Below are positions 58,105-64,000 of a stretch of DNA of 64,000 bases, one piece after another. The DNA lies in contig JAHWDD010000005.1 in assembly GCA_023897205.1 (NCBI GenBank), positions 4,960,001 through 5,024,000 of the forward strand, in the 5' to 3' direction. A program made the translations under genes and the position numbers. Source of the stretch: Exophiala sp. HKRS030 (taxonomy: Eukaryota > Ascomycota > Eurotiomycetes > Chaetothyriales > Herpotrichiellaceae). The notes beneath the pieces were generated by a model. That model worked only from the letters and a program-made list of their open reading frames with translations. It ran no database searches and was not told the DNA's origin. Position 1 is the first letter of the stretch. Every line of letters starts with the position of its first letter.

Positions 58105-59150
58105 CTACAGAAGCAATACCATAGCTACAGCAAACCCAGCCAATACATTTAGAGGAGGCATGCTCAACACCTTCGCATCGTTTGTCGTTGAGGTTGCACT
58201 GGTACCAGTCCCAGTGCTTGTGCCCGTTCCCATTGAGGTTGCGCTACCTGTCCGGGTAGCAGTACCAGAGCTGGAACCAGTGGCAGATGCCGTACGTGAA
58301 ACGCTTGTAGAGGTTGCCGTCGAGCCAGAACCTGAGTTATCCTGTGCTTTGACAACGGCATTACTGATTGGATAAGTCCCGGATGTGTCAAGTTGCGGTC
58401 CATCAGTCCACGCGGGACCTTCGAAATGAATGATTGTATGCCACTCGATACCATCTGGCTCCGTAACCCACAACATGTCGATTGTCACGGAAGCAGCAGT
58501 AGGTGAGACGTGTCCAGATAGGGTCCACTCCCATCGCTCTCCATCGCTCTTCTCACCATTTGATGGCCAGAAATCACCACCCTGCCAGCAGTCCGTGGAA
58601 GGATGATAATAATTGTTGTTACTGGGAAGTGTTCCTATCCATTTACCAGTGATATCATAGCCATCGCCTGCCTTTGTACCTTGCAATGTCCATTGCTGTG
58701 TCTCTTCGACATAGTCGTCGGTGCTTGATTCGAAAGAAACACGAATGTCCTTGCCACTCTTGCTGGGCAAGGCAAAATAAAATGGGTTCTTATCATAAGT
58801 CGTACGGTCCAGACTGCTGTTTCCTGGGATGGTCATTCCTCCAATACCAAAGGTGTTCCTGAGAGGTTCGAATGTGACGTCGGGACACTCGTTGGGATTC
58901 CCAGTCAATGTCAAAGTCGTTGTCCCATTGTACCATGCGAGGTAGTACATCATGTCGGTATTGACATAAGGATCACAATTGTAGTCATTGGCACCTGCAT
59001 AACCGAATGCAACGAAAAAGTCTTGCACAAGTTAGTATTGATCATGGGAAACCAGACTCTGCCGGACTCACTGCCGCAGTCTTGTGCCCGGACACACAGA
59101 GCACTTGCCAGGACTAGAACAAGGCATACCAAATTCGAGGAAGTATACAT
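58105..59150 (-). CDS. Secreted GPI-anchored protein of unknown function
   Basis: Exons 59150-59072 and 59021-58105. The 50-nt intron has a textbook GTGAGT donor, a TACTAAC branch site and a GCAAG acceptor. 331 aa. A signal peptide opens the protein (MYTSSNLVCLVLVLASALCV, cleavage probably after VRA). The mature part, about 220 residues with several Cys, Trp and Asn-X-Ser/Thr sites (WYNGTTTLTLTGNPNECPD, STDCWQGGDFWPSNGEKSDG), looks beta-rich. A Ser/Thr/Gly spacer follows (ATGSSSGTATRTGSATSMGT), then a short hydrophobic C-terminus (PPLNVLAGFAVAMVLLL) that signals GPI attachment. I recognise no catalytic motif; a cell-wall or surface protein is the likely class. Confidence 0.88.
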
Positions 59151-61188
59151 GACTGAGGCGAGGGGTTGAATAGTGCAGCTGTTGTTCGGGGTGCAGATGG
59201 ATGTCTTCAGGAGGCAAAACTAGAGATCACCACGTAGAACCTACGTGATTCCTGATGAGCTACTTATGTGCTTTGCAATTGTCAATTTGTGGAATTAGTG
59301 CCAAGGTATCCTGACAGATAGATCCTAGTCAGCCTTGCGAGAAACACTATTTAACGGCTCGATAGGGGGAATACGAGCAACTCATCTCATAAGCTCCAAT
59401 AACAAAGCCAAGTCATGGCTTGAAGCCGGACCCCAGAAGCCGTGTCCTCGATCGACATGACATGTCAGTAGGTGACCGCTGATGTAAATTTCTGTACTGG
59501 TAAGGTCCGAGCACGGGCGGAGAACATCGAACATGTCAAGCTGGCTCTCTCTAACATCTTCCTGAGTCCATATAGGCGCGTGGGCACCCATATTCGAACA
59601 ATCGTCTCAGGAAGATATCCCAGAGGTGTTTGAAGATCACAGTGAGCGATAAACGAGGGCAAATCGAACCGAGACATCGAAGATTGCTTCGACAACCAAA
59701 CGGCCAAGGATCCAGTTATTTCAGTAATACTGCCAAGGGCCTGGCAGTACATTGCCGCAGGTCAACTACCGAACGCACAGCCTTTGGGGGTTGTAACAAA
59801 GTACTTTCGCTTTTCGTTCAGCTGAAAGCATTCGGCCCTTTGCCAAGACTTCTCAAGACTTTGTGGCGTTGGTAGTTTAGGGACTGAGTAATACCTCGGA
59901 GCTATATGGAACTTGTACAAGATATCCAATTCAAAGAGGTGAACCGACGAGTCAGGCTTCTCGTCGTGTTGAAATGCATTGCTTTGTTGGGATATAGTAG
60001 ATTCGCCTAACCAAGACGATTGGAAATAACACCGGCGTCGTCCAACGGCGAATGTCATCTCATAAATGCATTACTTGGCCTTTCAGCGGAAGTTCTGCAA
60101 CCAATACATGGTTTTCATTATCAAGTCGAAAGAGGACATTTGAAAACAAGGGGAGCGCGTCGGGAACAACTTTGGAACGGAGGCGTATGGACGCCAAGGA
60201 CGGCTTTTGCCAAGCCTGATAGGGCTGAATCTCGTATTTAGGTGGGTTCTTATTCCGAGTGGGCAAATGGGAAGACACTGCAGGCGAGATTCAATCTCTG
60301 GTCTGTTTAACAAGATCTCTGGACTCGGCGGTTCCTTTATGAGCCAGTAGAATGCAGTTGACCAGGATTCTTGTTCCCGTGCAAAGTTGCTGTTTGAATC
60401 TCAGCGGGCGAGTTGTGCAATGCCATTGAGTTGAAGTCAGACGAATTTAGAAGTAGCCTTAAGGCGTAGCGAGATCGATTCTGCCTTGAAGGAGCTAATC
60501 AACATTAAGTCGAAAGTTTGATGTTCTATGCTGTGTGCCAACCACTGATGTTTATGGGCCACAATATCCGTACGATTTTCAGGATACAACTAGTAATCCC
60601 GAGATGCGCTGAAAAGAACCAACCAGGGCGTGTGCCCGTGCATCGCAGTTCTTATTCGAAATCAGCGCAGTTCCTGAGTAAAACGATGAGGAAGCCTCGG
60701 AATGGAGATAGGCAAGATGAAATTTGCAGGTCAAATCTTACCTGCGCTATACCATAACCATGGCGTCACGGATCCGAGTTGGAAAGCGGTTGAGGACTGA
60801 AGAGCCTGTGCATGCGCTTGAAGGGGTTTTCCTTCGTTCCAAAGGCCGAGCATTGGCCGAGGTATTGTCTGTTATCTAAGAACAGGCTCCAACTCTAGCA
60901 AGTATTGCTCAACTAGCGAAGGTGCTGCTTTGCATTTCGACTGTATAGATTCGCCTCACACAAGCTCTTGTCGCTAAAGGTTCCTTGCTCGTGAATCGAA
61001 AGTGGGATGAATATCATGTAGACAACCCACTAGCCTATGCTCGATACGAATCTGTGTTTCGACTTGGAGATGAGCTTGGGCCGGCGAGCCGAATTTGATC
61101 TCAGATTGTCTGCCGGAGGCGATGTTCGCCAAAGCATATGAGGGATTTATGCAGAAGTTGAACCAGGTCTTGACTTCTCATGGTATGG
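59151..61188. other. Intergenic, no gene recognised
   Basis: 2 kb between the GPI-protein gene and APC11, both minus strand. Short overlapping frames with no motif. Confidence 0.5.
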
Positions 61189-61575
61189 TCAGGTTGCCAC
61201 TTGCTCCTGCTTGTCACCTTGTTTCCATTCAAATTCTGTAATAATCAGCGGGTTGTGACGCTATACATGGAGATTTTTATCGAACATACTCTGCCGACAC
61301 ATGGGACATAAGCCTTTTGAAGATTCCTGATCAATCCAAGTAAGAAGGCAGTGCTATGCAAAGTTAACCCATTTTCATTGACCTCAGAGAAACCACCGAA
61401 CCATGTGAAACGAGTGACCACATTTTCCCATCAGTAAGGTACAGTCGTCTCCAGGGAACTTGCAAGTCGGACATGTGCCATCGAATTGCACTCGACAGAT
61501 ACCACAGACTTCATCTTCTGGCATGTCCCATCGCCAGGTTGCCACGGCATGCCATTTCTTGATCCTGACCTTCAT
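61189..61575 (-). CDS. APC11: Anaphase-promoting complex subunit 11, RING-H2 protein
   Basis: Three small exons in gene order 61575-61402, 61353-61290 and 61235-61189 (174, 64 and 47 nt); introns 48 nt (GTTCGG...CATAG) and 54 nt (GTATGT...TACAG). The frame closes at 94 aa. Sequence: MKVRIKKWHAVATWRWDMPE, CGICRVQFDGTCPTCKFPGD, KCGHSFHM joined to HCLLTWIDQES, then CPMCRQ joined to KFEW. This is the full RING-H2 of Apc11, which with Apc2 forms the catalytic core of the APC/C ubiquitin ligase that triggers anaphase and mitotic exit. The conserved KFEW appears only after splicing into the last exon, which confirms it; reading through instead would give a divergent end. Shares a 493-bp divergent promoter with the sulfurtransferase gene. 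Confidence 0.95.
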
Positions 61576-62068
61576 TTCCAGCAGATTCAGAACGTGCTTG
61601 AAACTGTGGAATATAAAACGTATGAGAAAATTATGGACTCGTCGGGGATCTCGATTGAAGTCGATAGGTTATGATATTGCTTGGGATTGTAGTTTGAAGT
61701 GAAACCGTTTTTCTTGAAGTTGATATGTTGACGACGCGACTCTTGATTCTGTCACGTGCCTTGTCCACGTCGCTCACCGATGATCTGCCGTACAAACCCC
61801 ACTACGTCAGAGGATAAAGTGGAGAAGCACGACGCAATTCTGCCAAAAGTGCACGGAAGCTCTAAGCTCCATATAGACTAAGCACTGAGATACGGAAAAC
61901 CGAAGTCGATCGTTTCCTATCACTTTTTCTCTGTGAACCGTGTGTTTCTTTGGTTCCAACTCAATCATCATCACTGCCTAGGCGTTCCGATACTATGGAA
62001 CTCGTGACAAGCCAATTTTAACTCAGTGATCGTCATCTTCCAACACCTACCATTGGCAGTTTGTCAAC
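61576..62068. promoter_or_regulatory. Divergent promoter region, APC11 (-) / TUM1 (+)
   Basis: 493 bp between two divergent starts. It contains a CACGTG-like CACGTGCC (about 61755) and C/T-rich leader sequence next to 62069. No specific factor site can be claimed. Confidence 0.45.
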
Positions 62069-63144
62069 ATGACCATCGTTCTCGCCGCTTCGCCGGTTTG
62101 GCGTCGTGCAGCACTTCGGCCATTCAACCACCGACTTCACAAAGCTTCATATCTCCAGCTCAACACATTCTCCTCCTACATAGTCACACCTAAGGAACTA
62201 AATGAGGCTCTGGGCCAGAATGCCCCAACTGCCATCTCGACTGCACCCAGAACCATCCCCTTATCAGCAGCATGGTTTATGCCAAACGATCCTCAAAAGA
62301 GAACGGGTCTAGAGTCGTTTCGTAACAAAAGGATACCCACAGCTCGTTTCTTCGATATCGATGCGATAAAAGACGCAGAGTCAGAATATCCCCATATGCT
62401 ACCTACTTGCGATGCATTTGCGGATGCCATGTCACATCTGGGAATCAGAAGAGACGATGAGGTAGTAGTTTACGACACGGAAGAACTGGGGATATTTTCT
62501 GCCCCACGGGTTGCATGGACTCTTCGAGTGTACGGGCATCCGAAAGTACACCTACTTAACAACTTTCGGCTCTGGGTGAAAGAAGGCTACCCTGTCGAAA
62601 GTGGTGTGCCTGAAGTTCCCAACCTTTCCAAGTATCCTGTGCCGAGCTACAACACTGACATGGTCGTGAAATTTGCGGAAATGAAGACGATAGGTTATGA
62701 CCACGGCAAGGAAGGCGCGGAGGAGATTCAAATTCTCGATGCCCGTTCCAAGGGAAGGTGGGATGGCACTGAAGCAGAACCCCGACCAGGACTGAGCTCG
62801 GGACACATGCCTGGCTCAACTAGCCTACCGTTTCAGGAACTGCTTGATCCAGAGAACAAGACCATCCTCCCGCCGGATCAACTTCGAGAAATCTTCGAAT
62901 CCAAGGGGCTGGACCCGAAGAAACCGTTCATCACATCCTGTGGCACCGGTGTCACTGCTGCTATAATCGAAGCTGCCTTGAGAGAGGCTCAGTTTGGATC
63001 TGACGATGATCGTAGACTATATGACGGTAGCTGGACGTAAGTCGAAATTCTGATTGCATACATGAGATCTACACACTGACAATGTCTAGCGAATGGGCGT
63101 CCCGAGTCTCTCCTACTAGCGGCTTGATTCAAAAAACCAAATGA
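62069..63144 (+). CDS. TUM1: Mitochondrial thiosulfate/3-mercaptopyruvate sulfurtransferase
   Basis: Exons 62069-63036 and 63090-63144; the 53-nt intron has a GTAAGT donor, a CACTGAC branch sequence and a TCTAG acceptor. 340 aa. Two rhodanese domains: the inactive N-terminal one (RFFDIDAIKDAESEYPHMLP, VVVYDTEELGIFSAPRVAWT) and the catalytic one (IQILDARSKGRWDGTEAEPR, GHMPGSTSLPFQELLD) with the active cysteine in FITSCGTGVTAAI (about residue 291). The CGTGVT loop is closer to 3-mercaptopyruvate than to thiosulfate sulfurtransferases. The N-terminus is basic and hydroxylated (PVWRRAALRPFNHRLHKASY), a likely mitochondrial presequence. Tum1 supplies sulfur for tRNA thiolation and sulfur-amino-acid breakdown. 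The last 18 residues come from the small second exon. Confidence 0.93.
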
Positions 63145-64000
63145 GGGCGTGGCAATATCATCATCCCAGCCTCAAAGCCCAGCATCGGGCAAGATGGCCT
63201 CAATCCGGGATTTCTCTGTACCAACAGTTCGGCATTGCCTGTCGACAGTTCGCAAGACTTGAGAATCTATACTCGTTCGAAGCCTGTTTCCCACAAATGG
63301 CCGACCCTCGGCGCATTAGCATTGTGTCCACTTGATCAGTTGTCCTTGCATAGTATGGCAGTCAAATGAAAATCGATCAAGTCAACGTCACTCATGCAAT
63401 ACATTGTGGCACGCCCACAAAGGCATGCCCAGGAATTACGAGTTTCAATCATCACACCGAATGCGGCGGGCGTGTGTTGAAAGTACGTTCTTGTCATAGT
63501 GCCGGTCTGGTTCCTGATTTAGCGAAGGCGTGAGGCAAATTCTAATACCAATAAAATGCTATATGGTCAAACATGCTTGCAGTAAATTGCGGAGTAGCAG
63601 CATCTATCGGAAGGTGATATAAAACTCGGACCCTAGTCATAAGGATAGTATGTTCATGCGAGCAGCCCACATGGTTACCTATATACTTAGGTACGTAGAT
63701 AGTTTTGTGAATGTGACCACCAGTCCGATGATCCTGAATGCTACGTACACAGTGCTTCGCCGGAGAACCTCAACGCGCACGCGGTTTTGCGATCGCTTCC
63801 CTCCGTTGCTAAATAGCTCGGAGCAAAAAGTTCCACAACTCGCAACGCGTAGACTCGGGGTACCTGGTCGAAGTACTCAGCCGGTCGTTGCGGTTATTTT
63901 GACAGAGTTTGTGACTGCGGCATCGTGGCAGGGTGTCATGACACAAACTGCTAAAGATGCGGCCAAGTATCTGAAAAATACTTTGCGGCTTCCGTCCTCC
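63145..64000. other. 3' flank of TUM1 to window end
   Basis: No gene recognised. An AGGTA-type element (TACTTAGGTACGTAG, about 63684) is present. A gene may begin beyond the window. Confidence 0.5.

Overview
The window is nuclear DNA from a filamentous ascomycete (Pezizomycotina). Introns are short (about 43-113 nt), with GTAAGT- or GTATGT-like donors and CTNAC-type branch points. The proteins belong to Pezizomycotina families: a PTH11-like rhodopsin-domain protein, a fungal bZIP with the RASRARKQEY basic region, an Rrn9-domain protein and a Pro-1 tautomerase. I cannot name the species. I see no transposon, rRNA, tRNA, CRISPR array, virus-like gene or secondary-metabolite backbone gene.

Layout. 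0-6 kb: a single-pass membrane protein (+) facing an RNA polymerase I factor Rrn9 homologue carrying two C2H2 fingers (-). 6-13 kb: threonine deaminase (-), Rcf1 (+), a LYRM2-type LYR protein (-) and an Arg/Asp-repeat protein (+). 13-24.9 kb: a Baeyer-Villiger-type flavin monooxygenase (-), a disordered protein (+), the CSA/ERCC8 repair WD40 protein (-), an aldo-keto reductase (-) and Sam37/metaxin (+). 26-34 kb: a ZIP zinc transporter (+), a bZIP factor (-), a cis-CaaD-like tautomerase (+) and an RRM-YTH m6A reader (-). 34-40.4 kb is gene-poor. 40-64 kb: a BAR-PH-ArfGAP protein with a myristoylation signal (-), a membrane-anchored ZZ/EF-hand protein (-), a rhodopsin-domain protein (-), a DHA2 MFS transporter (-), methionine aminopeptidase 1 (-), a GPI-anchored protein (-), a three-exon APC11 (-) and a mitochondrial sulfurtransferase Tum1 (+).

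The genes are mostly housekeeping and form no pathway cluster. Several act in mitochondria (Rcf1, LYR protein, Sam37, probably threonine deaminase and Tum1), others in RNA or DNA control (Rrn9, CSA, YTH, bZIP) or membrane traffic and transport (ArfGAP, ZIP, MFS).

Three patterns stand out. (1) Five genes each appear to lack exactly one base; in four of them a G/C run sits at the break. This most likely reflects assembly deletion errors, though some breaks have a weak splicing alternative. (2) The 10-bp palindrome TACCTAGGTA occurs five times, four of them intergenic. (3) Tandem repeats of period 7, with unrelated unit sequences, recur in at least six intergenic places. Exon boundaries were read by eye from splice signals and reading frame; they close the frame exactly in the BVMO, tautomerase, ArfGAP, rhodopsin, MetAP1, GPI, APC11 and Tum1 genes.
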